DNA of 64,000 nt from Vibrio maerlii. GTDB taxonomy: Bacteria; Pseudomonadota; Gammaproteobacteria; Enterobacterales; Vibrionaceae. Numbering within the stretch: the stretch's first letter is position 1; the number at the start of each line of letters is the position of its first letter. Location: the NCBI RefSeq assembly GCF_003415655.1, contig NZ_QRHC01000006.1:305154-369153 (forward strand), written 5' to 3'. Position numbers and translations under genes: made by a program. The notes beneath the pieces are model-generated. The model saw only the letters and a list, made by a program, of their open reading frames with translations. It was not told where the DNA came from and made no database searches. Of this stretch, positions 35,307 to 43,440 are shown piece after piece.

Positions 35307-36242
35307 TTAGGTATCACGTAGTGCTTTAACTTTTTGTTGCACGACTGTCTTAACCAACTCGGATAACCAAGTAATACGAGGATGATGCCTATCCCCTCGA
35401 AGACACACCATTTCAATATCGAAATCAGGAATGTTGATCGGAGGCTCACTGAGGGTAAGCTCATCCTCAATCAAATTTGATTTACCGACCATTTCAGCCA
35501 TTACTGCAATCACTCGCCTTCCAGTCAGTATTCGTCGTATGGTTAAAAATCGCGTTGTTCCCAACACGACGTTTCTTTGGATATTCATGCTGGCCAATGT
35601 GTTATCAACTTGAGTGGATAGCTCTTCACTGCCAGTGATGATCATTTGTGGTGTGCTTAAATAGGTGTCTAACGAGATAGGCAGCTCGGTCTTTAGCACG
35701 TTGTTATCGAACAAACACAAATGCTTCTCACGATAGAGGAACGTTGAGTGTACCTTGCTCGGTAAATCAGGAAATACGCCAATACAGAGATCCACTTGTT
35801 GTGATTCGAGCGCGGAGACGCAATTATCGAGATCCACAGGTTTGAATAATATTTTGGCTTTGGGAGCGAGGGTTTGCAGTTGGTCGAACACATCAGGGCC
35901 AAAGATTTGCTCTGCATAGTCGGTCAACCCAATCTTAAAGACGCCTTCAAATACTTCGGGTGAGAAGACATTGGATTGCAAAATATCATGGCTGAGGATG
36001 GTCATGATCTCGCGAACTTTTGGTTCGATCTCAAGGGCTCTTGCAGTTGGTCGCATGACGTTGCCATCACGCTCAAACAAGGGATCGCCCAGTAATTCTC
36101 TAAGACGTTTAAGGTTGTAGCTGGTGGCAGGTTGGCCTAGGTGAAGTGATTCTGCGGCTTTAGAGACACTGCGAAAGCGAAACAGGGCATCAAAGGTCAG
36201 TAATAGGTTTAGGTCGACGCGCTGCCAATTCATTCCGCTCAT
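35307..36242 (-). CDS. LysR-family transcriptional regulator (NodD-like type)
   Basis: This is a 311-residue LysR regulator. The helix-turn-helix is in the first 65 residues (LNLLLTFDALFRFRSVSKAA, QPATSYNLKRLRELLGDPLF), and the effector domain follows from about residue 95. The opening WQRVDLNLLLTFDALF is typical of the NodD/LeuO-like branch. The start could instead be the ATG three codons downstream at 36233, where GAGCGGA lies close before it. It is divergent from the DUF3147/HupE operon with a 183-bp gap and may regulate it. Confidence 0.9.
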   Translation of the reverse strand: MSGMNWQRVDLNLLLTFDALFRFRSVSKAAESLHLGQPATSYNLKRLRELLGDPLFERDGNVMRPTARALEIEPKVREIMTILSHDILQSNVFSPEVFEGVFKIGLTDYAEQIFGPDVFDQLQTLAPKAKILFKPVDLDNCVSALESQQVDLCIGVFPDLPSKVHSTFLYREKHLCLFDNNVLKTELPISLDTYLSTPQMIITGSEELSTQVDNTLASMNIQRNVVLGTTRFLTIRRILTGRRVIAVMAEMVGKSNLIEDELTLSEPPINIPDFDIEMVCLRGDRHHPRITWLSELVKTVVQQKVKALRDT

Positions 36243-36425
36243 TGTGCTGCCAATCTCGTGTGTTGATAAAACTCAGTTGGGTTATTAGTCTAATCAATAC
36301 AGGTAATAAAATCATTCGATTTCATTAATCAGGCTAGGTTACCTATACTTAAATGCTTAACGATAAGGTGGCTTTGTATTGTTGGATTCATTGATCTTTA
36401 CGATGAATCAAGAAGGGGTCAACAC

Positions 36426-36776
36426 ATGCTATGGATAGTAACTAAATACGCGCTCACCGCAGGGATAGTGGTGTTAATTTCCGAAGTGGCCAAGCGCAGC
36501 GATAAAGCCGGAGCACTGATTGCAGCGCTGCCGACCGTGACAATATTGGCGCTGATATGGATGTATATCGAAGGGCAAGGGCAAGAGAAGCTTGCAAGCC
36601 ATGCTTATTATACGTTTTGGTATGTTCTTCCAACGTTGCCTATGTTTTTGATTTTTCCTTTTCTTCTGAATCGGTTTTCATTCTGGGCGTCGTTGGGTAT
36701 GTGCGCGGTTATTTCGATAGTGTGTTTTTTCGGAGTGGCTTTTGTGGTCAAAAACTTCGGTATTAATCTGACTTAA
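36426..36776 (+). CDS. DUF3147-family membrane protein
   Basis: This 116-residue inner-membrane protein has about four hydrophobic helices. The segment GIVVLISEVAKRSDKAGALI followed by AALPTVTILALIWMY is the DUF3147 signature. No function is established. AAGAAGGGGTCAACAC precedes the ATG. It is the first gene of a likely four-gene operon with the His-rich, HupE-type and anchor proteins; the next gene starts 10 bp later. Confidence 0.8.
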   Translation: MLWIVTKYALTAGIVVLISEVAKRSDKAGALIAALPTVTILALIWMYIEGQGQEKLASHAYYTFWYVLPTLPMFLIFPFLLNRFSFWASLGMCAVISIVCFFGVAFVVKNFGINLT

Positions 36777-36785
36777 TCTTTTTTA

Positions 36786-37163
36786 ATGGTTTATTTTCGG
36801 TCTCGTTTCATGTTTTCTAAAACAGTAAAACAATACGTCAGCATATTGATGCTACTGATGGTCTCAGTAAGCATGACGTCGTCGACGATCGGAGAATTTC
36901 GCTCCCATAGTTTATCTTCATTCTCTATGAATGCTGAGCATAGCCATTCACACGAGCATCATCATGCTGTAGATGATGAGCACCGCTTCAAGCACGATTC
37001 AAGTAATCATAACCATACTTATGATAGTGCTCACCTAAGAGCGATTCAGGCGAATAGTATCGATATAGCGGCAGACTTGCCGATTGCTGAGCCTAGTAGC
37101 GGCAATCCAAATTACAGGCCTTTTTTAATCGAACGCCCTCCTAGAGTACGACTATTTATCTGA
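36786..37163 (+). CDS. Small exported histidine-rich protein
   Basis: This 125-residue protein (117 from the alternative ATG 36810) has an N-terminal hydrophobic signal or anchor (KQYVSILMLLMVSVSMTSST). It is followed by a histidine cluster HSHSHEHHHAVDDEH and HNHTYDSAH, then a proline-rich tail. It looks like a periplasmic metal-binding or sensing protein, in the same style as small CzcI-like or zinc/nickel-chelating proteins, but I recognise no exact family. It precedes the HupE-type gene by 52 bp, which suggests joint metal handling. Confidence 0.75.
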   Translation: MVYFRSRFMFSKTVKQYVSILMLLMVSVSMTSSTIGEFRSHSLSSFSMNAEHSHSHEHHHAVDDEHRFKHDSSNHNHTYDSAHLRAIQANSIDIAADLPIAEPSSGNPNYRPFLIERPPRVRLFI

Positions 37164-37215
37164 TAAACGTCACCGTTGGTGACACTCTAAGAAATCAATA
37201 AATAACGGAATAACT

Positions 37216-37959
37216 ATGAATTTTCTCTCTTTTAATGAGATGTCGACGATCAATTCAGATCTGGTTCGCTCATTTCATAAGGGGCTGCTGTATCTAACAT
37301 TGGCCGTGTTAGGTTTGATGAGTAACGATGCATTTGCTCATGCTATTGCTCAAGGCGATAAAGGCTACATTCAAGAAATCACGGGTACGAACATCCCAGC
37401 TTTTATGTATTTAGGGGCTAAGCATATGGTGACAGGTTATGACCATATCCTGTTTCTACTCGGCGTGATTTTCTTCCTCTATAAGATGAAACACATCGCG
37501 CTCTACGTAAGTTTGTTCGCTTTCGGGCACTCTTCAACCATGCTACTTGGGGTGTATTTTAATATTGGTATTAATAGCTACATCATTGATGCGATTATTG
37601 GTTTATCTGTGGTTTATAAGGCAATGGATAATCTTGGGGCGTTTCAACGATGGTTTGGTGTGCAGCCAAATACCAAAGTTGCGACCTTATTATTTGGCTT
37701 CTGTCATGGCTTCGGGTTGTCCTCGAAGATCATTGAGTATGACATTTCACCTGATGGATTAATTCCGAATCTATTGGCGTTCAACATTGGGGTCGAACTG
37801 GGACAGTTACTTGCCCTTGGTACGATCTTGATTGTGATGGGGTTCTGGCGACGACATAGCAACTTTGCCAAGCAGGCCTATTCTGCCAACGTCGTCATGA
37901 TGAGCTTAGGTTTTATGCTCATCGGCTATCAATTAACTGGCTATGTCATTGCACAATAA
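37216..37959 (+). CDS. HupE/UreJ-like membrane protein
   Basis: This 247-residue protein has a signal-like start ending at NDAFAHAI and about seven membrane helices. Conserved charged and histidine motifs are LGAKHMVTGYDHILFLLGV, FAFGHSSTM and FGFCHGFGLSSK. These match the HupE/UreJ_2 family, related to nickel/cobalt permeases; the histidines after the signal and inside helices would bind a divalent metal. ACGGA precedes the ATG. It is flanked by a His-rich exported protein and a membrane-anchor protein on the same strand, making a metal transport role likely, with the metal unknown. Confidence 0.8.
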   Translation: MNFLSFNEMSTINSDLVRSFHKGLLYLTLAVLGLMSNDAFAHAIAQGDKGYIQEITGTNIPAFMYLGAKHMVTGYDHILFLLGVIFFLYKMKHIALYVSLFAFGHSSTMLLGVYFNIGINSYIIDAIIGLSVVYKAMDNLGAFQRWFGVQPNTKVATLLFGFCHGFGLSSKIIEYDISPDGLIPNLLAFNIGVELGQLLALGTILIVMGFWRRHSNFAKQAYSANVVMMSLGFMLIGYQLTGYVIAQ

Positions 37960-37981
37960 TTAGATAAAGGAATCCCATAAA

Positions 37982-38635
37982 ATGTATAACTCAGAGATGC
38001 CAACTAAAGCTGAACTTCCATCAACTAAGCAGCTTCTTAAATCAACAATCATCGCGTTACTAACCGCAGTTGTCTTACTTGTTACCGTTATTCTGCCTGC
38101 TGAATATGCGATTGACCCAACGGGTATCGGTCGAGCACTAGGTTTAGCGGAAATGGGTGAGATAAAAACTCAGTTAGCAGAAGAAGCCGCGGCGGATGAA
38201 GCTCGAGATCAAGCACTTGCTCTCGTCACTGAGGTTGAACAACCTATTGAAACTCCGGTTGTAGAATCGTTATCGAAGGCTGTTACTGCAGAAGCCGAAG
38301 TCAGCAATTCTTCCGAACCGGTTTGGAAAGACCGAATGCTGTTATCGCTAAAGCCAGGGCAAGGCGCAGAGGTAAAACTTGCGATGAAGAAAGGGCAGGT
38401 TGCCGAGTTTGAGTGGGTCTCTAAAGGCGGCCCAGTCAATTATGACACCCATGGTGATGGCAATGGTAATTCTATCAGCTATGAAAAGGGACGAGGTGTT
38501 CCTAACGGTGAAGGTGAATTGGTTGCCGCATTCACAGGTAACCATGGCTGGTTTTTCCGCAACCGTAATGATCAACAGGTGATGGTGATCATCAAAGCAA
38601 AGGGTGAGTATTCGAAAATGAAACGAATGCTATAA
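37982..38635 (+). CDS. Membrane-anchored periplasmic protein linked to HupE
   Basis: This 217-residue protein has one N-terminal transmembrane helix (KSTIIALLTAVVLLVTVILP), an alanine/glutamate-rich linker (about 55-105), and a C-terminal beta-type domain (about 115-217; MLLSLKPGQGAEVKLAMKKG, YDTHGDGNGNSISYEKGRG, GNHGWFFRNR). The topology suggests a periplasmic domain tethered to the inner membrane. Similar anchor proteins accompany HupE-type genes in other marine bacteria as I recall, but no function is assigned. AAAGGAATCCC is the ribosome binding site; a terminator follows, closing the operon. Confidence 0.72.
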   Translation: MYNSEMPTKAELPSTKQLLKSTIIALLTAVVLLVTVILPAEYAIDPTGIGRALGLAEMGEIKTQLAEEAAADEARDQALALVTEVEQPIETPVVESLSKAVTAEAEVSNSSEPVWKDRMLLSLKPGQGAEVKLAMKKGQVAEFEWVSKGGPVNYDTHGDGNGNSISYEKGRGVPNGEGELVAAFTGNHGWFFRNRNDQQVMVIIKAKGEYSKMKRML

Positions 38636-38655
38636 CTTTTAGCGTTGAACCAAAG

Positions 38656-38682
38656 CAGAGCCCCAACAGGGCTCTGTTTTTT
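38656..38682 (+). terminator. Rho-independent terminator of the HupE operon
   Basis: A perfect 8-bp stem CAGAGCCC / GGGCTCTG with a 5-nt loop is followed by TTTTTT, 21 bp after the anchor-protein stop. Confidence 0.9.
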
Positions 38683-38826
38683 AGTAAACCTAACAAGCTC
38701 GATGTGAACATATACAAAATGACGACTACTTCAGTGGCTAAGTCTTTTAATGTAAGAACAAAGCTCAAAAATCAGAAATAACACGCAATGAAAGCCTCTC
38801 TACACTGTTATTCTTCAAAGTACTAA

Positions 38827-38928
38827 ATGATGAACATGAAAGTTAATACTGTGCCTAATTGGGAAGACCTTGCAGATGGTATTCCCTTTCATCGTTCAGT
38901 GTGGATCTTTAACCAAAAAGGACGATAG
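38827..38928 (+). CDS. Possible 33-residue leader or remnant ORF before rpiB
   Basis: From ATG 38827 an open frame reads MMNMKVNTVPNWEDLADG then IPFHRSVWIFNQKGR and ends in TAG at 38926-38928, directly followed by the rpiB ATG. The abutting stop and start would couple translation. It could be a genuine short peptide, a start-proximal leader, or the tail of a lost upstream gene; I recognise no family. Confidence 0.4.
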   Translation: MMNMKVNTVPNWEDLADGIPFHRSVWIFNQKGR

Positions 38929-39378
38929 ATGAACATTGCCATAGGAAGTGATCATGCGGGGTTTGAGCGAAAACAGTTCATTCTCGAGTATCTGACTGCT
39001 AAGGGGCATATCGTCACAGACGTTGGTACTCAATGTGTTTCGAGAACACACTCCGCTATATATGCGCTGAAGGTTACTGATTTAGTTAACCTTGGTACCG
39101 TAGAACGTGGAATATTAATCTGTGGAACTGGAGTCGGGATGGCGATCTGTGCCAACAAAGTAAACGGTATTAGAGCAGTGATGGGAAGTGACAGTTATAC
39201 CGTGGAGCAAGCTCGTCGCCACAACGATACCAATATACTAACTTTGGGCAGTCTAACTTTGGATAAGGAATCGACTATCAATTTGATCGACATTTGGTTA
39301 GCTACTGAGTTTGAAGCAAGCCAAACAAGATTACATCGATTAACGTTAATTAATGATATTGAAAATAGGCAAACATAA
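38929..39378 (+). CDS. rpiB: RpiB/LacA/LacB-family sugar-phosphate isomerase
   Basis: This 149-residue protein is of the RpiB family, which interconverts aldose and ketose phosphates such as ribose 5-phosphate and ribulose 5-phosphate. It keeps IGSDHAGFERK at the start, the catalytic cysteine in GILICGTGVGM, ANKVNGIRAV and the histidine in ARRHNDTN. Where E. coli RpiB has SSERTDYPHYA, this protein has VSRTHSAIYAL, so the otherwise conserved DYP element is lost. The substrate may therefore differ from ribose 5-phosphate. AAAAAGGACGATAG precedes the ATG. No linked sugar kinase or regulator is in view. Confidence 0.85.
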   Translation: MNIAIGSDHAGFERKQFILEYLTAKGHIVTDVGTQCVSRTHSAIYALKVTDLVNLGTVERGILICGTGVGMAICANKVNGIRAVMGSDSYTVEQARRHNDTNILTLGSLTLDKESTINLIDIWLATEFEASQTRLHRLTLINDIENRQT

Positions 39379-39974
39379 TTTCCCCAAGAATTTGATTAGG
39401 GTGGGTTTAGTATAGCAGGCAGGAACTCTCGGTCAGATTTTAAACCTCATCGAATACTGGTGGTGTGGGAGCATATGAAATTTGGCTGCCTAACTTGGCC
39501 AATATGGCTTTCATTAGATATTGCCTCAGAACTTTATAAACAGGTCCCCATTAAATCATTCGGATATATTGGAGTCTGGACACCAGATGACCACCGCGAA
39601 TTGTTGTCGATGTTGTTCTTTCTTGAAGTAATTCGAAGCTCACCATACTGAAGCAAGAAGGTTTAAAAAAGCCTTCATTAACCAATATGCAATCTGATTT
39701 GTAGTCGTTTTGGTTTACGGTGCATAAAGTACTTTTCAATCGCGGTATGAACTCTGTAGATCTTAGGCCCCTATATCACCACTAAATACTACGCCTGATT
39801 GATAAATTAGGACATTAATCACTAGTTTTCAGTGAGTTAATTAGCCCAAAATATGAGCTTACTGTGATAACGATTACTTGTCTTTAAGAGTGAAATTTTT
39901 ACGATCAGTTTTGATAATAATTAAGATAATTATCGAGTATGTTCCGGCTCTAATCCCATTGGGTTATACATAGA
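39379..39974. other. Gene-poor stretch with decayed-looking sequence
   Basis: About 600 bp with no convincing gene. It contains TGGACACCAGATGACCACCG at 39577-39596, closely repeated about 1.4 kb downstream (40943). An open frame around it (from 39460, ending at 39651) has no recognisable family. The last 60 bp hold an AT-rich candidate operator before the orphan gene. Confidence 0.5.
39913..39934 (+). promoter_or_regulatory. Possible Fur-box-like inverted repeat
   Basis: GATAAT at 39913-39918 and ATTATC at 39929-39934 face each other, and a third GATAAT lies at 39925-39930. Repeated GATAAT hexamers are the building block of Fur boxes, but the spacing is not canonical. It sits about 40 bp upstream of an orphan gene. 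Confidence 0.35.
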
Positions 39975-40541
39975 ATGAGCAAAAAAAATATTACACATAA
40001 TGAGTTGTTAAATGGAGTTAACTTAGTCGAAGCAAAGTACGCACAAACATTGAAGCGTACAAAAAATACAGATCGTAAACTACGTGCTGCAAAGATGTGC
40101 TTACAAACGCACTTGTTAGCAGCGCCTACATTCTTGGAGAAGCACTTTTCTCAGAAGGGGAAAGAATTTGGTCGGATTACTTCTTGTTTACAAGACGAGA
40201 TTGCACATTTACAAATATTGTTAGAAAAGTCAGAGTCTGACTTAAGGTCAAGAGGCAATGAGCTTTTATGTGAACGTCAGAATCAACAAACGACGGCGTT
40301 TGAGGCATACGTAAGTTTGCTAAATGCGGCCACTAGCGATTCTCTAACACTTGATGAAATTGCGTACACAGCAAAAAGTTTTGGTGGTCAATACCTACGT
40401 TGCTGCTCTCAATATGAGTTCTCATATGAATTTCCAGATAAATCCAGGCTTCGGGTTTCTAATGACCTGATATCAGTGCAGGCGACGGCAATCTCGAACG
40501 ATGAGCATCAATGCATAGAATCAAAAATGAAATACTGGTGA
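39975..40541 (+). CDS. Protein of unknown function with coiled-coil segment
   Basis: This 188-residue protein matches no family I know. The first 120 residues are mostly helical and charged, with heptad-like KEFGRITSCLQDEIAHLQIL then LEKSESDLRSRGNELL suggesting a coiled coil. The C-terminal part contains YLRCCSQYEFSYEFPDKSRL, which looks like beta strands. No signal peptide. It stands alone between gene-poor stretches with a terminator behind it, like an accessory gene. Confidence 0.65.
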   Translation: MSKKNITHNELLNGVNLVEAKYAQTLKRTKNTDRKLRAAKMCLQTHLLAAPTFLEKHFSQKGKEFGRITSCLQDEIAHLQILLEKSESDLRSRGNELLCERQNQQTTAFEAYVSLLNAATSDSLTLDEIAYTAKSFGGQYLRCCSQYEFSYEFPDKSRLRVSNDLISVQATAISNDEHQCIESKMKYW

Positions 40542-40547
40542 CAATGT

Positions 40548-40569
40548 AAGCCGACGCACTCGTCGGCTT
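40548..40569 (+). terminator. Terminator-like hairpin after the orphan gene
   Basis: A perfect 9-bp stem AAGCCGACG / CGTCGGCTT with loop CACT is followed by TC, 7 bp past the stop; the T-run is short. Confidence 0.7.
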
Positions 40570-40864
40570 TCTATCAATTGCTACTTGTCTCCAAGGGCGT
40601 GTAAGTGGTTTGTGCTTGATTATTCATACTTGATATATTTATGTAACCTTGTTCGCCTGAATAGAATTTGTATGCGAACTACCAGGCTGAGTTATGGGCG
40701 TTGAGTCTGGTTTGGGGTCAACGGATAACCACCGATGTGTTTGGCCGCATTGTGCCCAAACCTTCCATAAATCAAAGATTGGCGTCGACTATGCTAAAAA
40801 CCTCCGCGATACCGCAAAATTCGATCTAAGGGTTGTCGTAAATAATCATGACTCCTATTTTTAC

Positions 40865-40964
40865 GGACACCGGAAATTAGGCGAAATTTTGGTGTTTGGA
40901 CACCACATTGGTCACCAAAAAATTTTCATTTGGTCACCATTTTGGACACCAGATGGTCACCGCG
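40865..40964 (+). repeat. Cluster of GGWCACC motifs
   Basis: Six copies of GGWCACC occur within 97 bp (40865, 40898, 40910, 40932, 40944, 40955). The last two are part of a 22-bp segment (40943-40964) that is repeated at 39577-39598 with two changes. The surrounding 40570-41087 holds no convincing gene; a 101-codon open frame over it has no family features. Both copies of the 22-bp segment are read in the same phase of their local open frame, so they could be decayed gene ends. Confidence 0.5.
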
Positions 40965-41087
40965 CACTTTTTGCTGATCTTGTTAAATTTTGGAAATGAA
41001 TAAGTCGGAATGAAAATTCACCACTAAAAAAGGGGGAAGTAGAGCAGTTTCCAAGACTGATTCGTCAAAAATGGATAGTGCAGATAC

Positions 41088-41118
41088 AAAAACGCCAAGC
41101 TAAGTGCTTGGCGTTTTT
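41088..41118 (-). terminator. Terminator downstream of the tRNA-Val genes
   Basis: A perfect 13-bp stem AAAAACGCCAAGC / GCTTGGCGTTTTT with loop TAAGT lies 8 bp beyond the CCA end of the distal tRNA gene, with the T-run in the minus direction. Confidence 0.9.
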
Positions 41119-41126
41119 GTTTAATA

Positions 41127-41203
41127 TGGTGGATCCGGGCGAACTCGAATCGCCGACCCCCGCCATGTCAAGGCGGTACTCTAACCAACTGAGCTACGGA
41201 TCC
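41127..41203 (-). tRNA. tRNA-Val(GAC)
   Basis: This 77-nt gene on the minus strand has encoded CCA. It starts GGATCCGTAGCTCAGTTGG, has anticodon stem-loop CCGCC-TTGACAT-GGCGG (anticodon GAC), variable loop and T-arm GGCGATTCGAGTTCGCC, and acceptor end GGATCCACCA. The sequence is very close to E. coli tRNA-Val2. It is the second of a tandem pair ending at a shared terminator. Confidence 0.95.
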
Positions 41204-41239
41204 AAAATGTGTTCTTTTGCATGTATATGCAGTAAGGAG

Positions 41240-41316
41240 TGGTGGGTCCGGGCGAACTCGAATCGCCGACCCCTACCATGTCAAGGTAGTACTCTAACCA
41301 ACTGAGCTACGGACCC
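41240..41316 (-). tRNA. tRNA-Val(GAC), second copy
   Basis: This 77-nt gene is on the minus strand, 36 bp upstream of the other copy. The acceptor stem is GGGTCCG / CGGACCC and the anticodon arm CTACC-TTGACAT-GGTAG, again anticodon GAC. The D-arm and T-arm match the first copy; differences are confined to compensated stem pairs. CCA is encoded. Confidence 0.95.
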
Positions 41317-41591
41317 ATTCCTTAAGAACGGTTTGGATATTAGCGGCTCATTTTTCTATGCGCAAGAGGTATTTGCAGGAGTTTGATCTAGTCGCTCTTA
41401 TCTTCATCGTTTTGATGTTTTTTTAAACTAAAATTCCTTTTTCTTGATTTCTGAAACTGATTTAACCTTAGTAGCTCACTCTTTTGATACTGCGTTAGTT
41501 TGTTATAAAAAGAGAATGAGGCTTGAGTTAGGTTACTTATTTTTGGTGAAGGTTGGGTCAACGATTGGATATCACCTCCAGCTCCTTTTAA

Positions 41592-42251
41592 TTACGCTTC
41601 TTCATCAAAGACAACGTTATAGTTTTCGGTGTAAGTACACATAGGCTGGCGGCTACAGGTAAAGAAGCGGCGTCCTTTGAATTCACCTTGGTTTGCTAAC
41701 TTAATCACCATTGGGCTGCCGCACTTTTTGCAAAAACGCACTTCTTTATCTGGCTCAATTAAATCGATATGCGTTGCCAGTAAGCGCTTCAACCGACCTA
41801 CTTGATAGCTATGTTTAACTGATGCGCCGATGAGTGGGATATTTGCTTGTTTGCATAACTTGATGAGTAGCTTCTCACGTTCAACCTTCGATTTATCGAG
41901 TGGTTGACCATCATCGAATGCAATTACGCAGCGCACTTCCATCGTTCTTGGATCGCACACTACAAAGTCAAAGTGATAACGGGCAATTTTATTGACGGCT
42001 GCGGCCCATTTTTTCTTAGTCTTGGTTGGTGCTGGGGTCAGGACGGTCGTCATATTTGGCTTTGCCAGAGCAACACCTTTATCTCCTAAAGCGGTTTTTA
42101 AGGCGTTGAAGAAAGCCGTCTCTGAACTGGTTTGAACCGATTTTTTACTGCGATAAACATACTCGTCGTTTTTAGATGATCCAATGATGTACTTTTGAAT
42201 GATAAGAAAGAACGCAACAAGTGCGATAACGACGATGAAAATATTGGTCAT
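41592..42251 (-). CDS. DUF2726 protein with topoisomerase-type zinc finger
   Basis: This 219-residue protein has an N-terminal membrane helix (FIVVIALVAFFLIIQKYII), a nuclease-related DUF2726 domain (about 38-160; YHFDFVVCDPRTMEVRCVIA), and a C-terminal zinc ribbon (about 172-212: CKKCGSPMV, FTCSRQPMCTYTEN) of the type found in topoisomerase I. The combination suggests a membrane-anchored DNA-interacting or nuclease-like protein of unknown role. It lies beyond the tRNA-Val pair on the same strand with its own upstream region. Confidence 0.82.
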   Translation of the reverse strand: MTNIFIVVIALVAFFLIIQKYIIGSSKNDEYVYRSKKSVQTSSETAFFNALKTALGDKGVALAKPNMTTVLTPAPTKTKKKWAAAVNKIARYHFDFVVCDPRTMEVRCVIAFDDGQPLDKSKVEREKLLIKLCKQANIPLIGASVKHSYQVGRLKRLLATHIDLIEPDKEVRFCKKCGSPMVIKLANQGEFKGRRFFTCSRQPMCTYTENYNVVFDEEA

Positions 42252-42504
42252 AAAAAGGATTTATCCAACTGAATTACAACAAGTTAGGAAAGTATATGTC
42301 ATTTCCCGGCGCTCATGTATCCAATTCAATGACAGAACACTCAGAAACCTTAACCAATAGAGTTTGCCAAGAATCACGTATTCACTGCAAATGACTGCTA
42401 TATCTAGCTTACAGTTCGTTCGATGGGTTCGAAATACTACTCAGTATTTATTGGGATTCTTAGGTTCAGGCTAGATTAGTTTTATCTAGTTGAAACAAGG
42501 AACA

Positions 42505-43353
42505 ATGATGAAGATCTCCTCACTTGCGTTACTGATATCCAGTTTGTTGACAAACCCTTCGCAGACCTTTGCGTCTCCACCAAAACTCATGCTTGCCGAT
42601 AGCTATACATTTTCGAATTCAAGTAAGTCGCTTGAACAATATTATGTGAGTGAAAAGCTAGATGGTGTACGAGCGTACTGGAACGGCAAAGAGTTGGTCA
42701 CTCGGGGCGGTAAGGTTTTAAACCCTCCCAAGAGGTTTATAGATGAACTTCCTCATCATGCATTAGATGGAGAACTGTGGGCAGGGAGAGGACAATTCCA
42801 TGTTGTTCAGCAAACGGTATTAGATCAGAATCCGGATGATGCACTTTGGGAAAAGGTTCGGTTCATGGTGTTCGATGTACCATCCTTTAAAGGTTCTTTT
42901 AATGATCGTTATGCTGAATTGGTGCTAATTACTGAGCAATCCCAAAACTCATACCTTCATTTAGTGGAACATGAGAACGTGGCTGATGAACGAGCCTTAG
43001 CGCTCAAACTTGAACAAATAGAGTCATTAAATGGTGAAGGTTTGATGCTAAGGAAGAAAAATAGCCTCTACCGAGTTGATAGAAGTGATGATCTGTTAAA
43101 GGTGAAATCGTTTCAAGACAGTGAAGCTGTGGTGGTTGGCTATACCGAAGGGAAGGGGAAATACCAGAGCCTCGTCGGAGCTTTATTAGTGAAAAATGAA
43201 CAAGGGAAAGAGTTTAAAATTGGCAGTGGTTTGAGCCTAGAAGACAGAAAAAATCCACCGGTGCTCGGTAGCGTGATTACCTATCGATTCAATGGGTATA
43301 CGCACAATGGACTCCCGAGGTTTGCACGTTACGTAAGAGTCAGGGCTGAATAA
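42505..43353 (+). CDS. Periplasmic ATP-dependent DNA ligase (LigE type)
   Basis: This 282-residue enzyme has a signal peptide (MMKISSLALLISSLL…QTFA) and a minimal ATP-dependent ligase: catalytic lysine in EKLDGVRAYW, motif III FMVFDVP, motif IV GEGLMLRKK, and motif V LLKVKSFQD, followed by a short OB domain ending in YVRVRAE. Such small exported ligases, linked to natural competence in some gammaproteobacteria, join nicked DNA in the periplasm. AAGGA lies before ATG 42505/42508; a TTG upstream is ignored. It is convergent with norM with a shared terminator. Confidence 0.87.
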   Translation: MMKISSLALLISSLLTNPSQTFASPPKLMLADSYTFSNSSKSLEQYYVSEKLDGVRAYWNGKELVTRGGKVLNPPKRFIDELPHHALDGELWAGRGQFHVVQQTVLDQNPDDALWEKVRFMVFDVPSFKGSFNDRYAELVLITEQSQNSYLHLVEHENVADERALALKLEQIESLNGEGLMLRKKNSLYRVDRSDDLLKVKSFQDSEAVVVGYTEGKGKYQSLVGALLVKNEQGKEFKIGSGLSLEDRKNPPVLGSVITYRFNGYTHNGLPRFARYVRVRAE

Positions 43354-43386
43354 CTCAGGCGTAGATTGTCTAAGTTTGATTGTAAA

Positions 43387-43418
43387 AAAGCGCACTCTAT
43401 GTTCGTAGAGTGCGCTTT
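43387..43418. terminator. Bidirectional terminator between ligase and norM
   Basis: A perfect 13-bp stem AAAGCGCACTCTA / TAGAGTGCGCTTT with a 6-nt loop is flanked by an A-run on the left side and lies between convergent genes. Confidence 0.88.
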
Positions 43419-43440
43419 AGAGTGTTTAGTCGTCTCTGGT

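Noticed and set aside
40694..40999. 101-codon plus-strand frame over the GGWCACC cluster
   Set aside because: No family features or start signal; reported as part of the repeat observation instead of as a gene.
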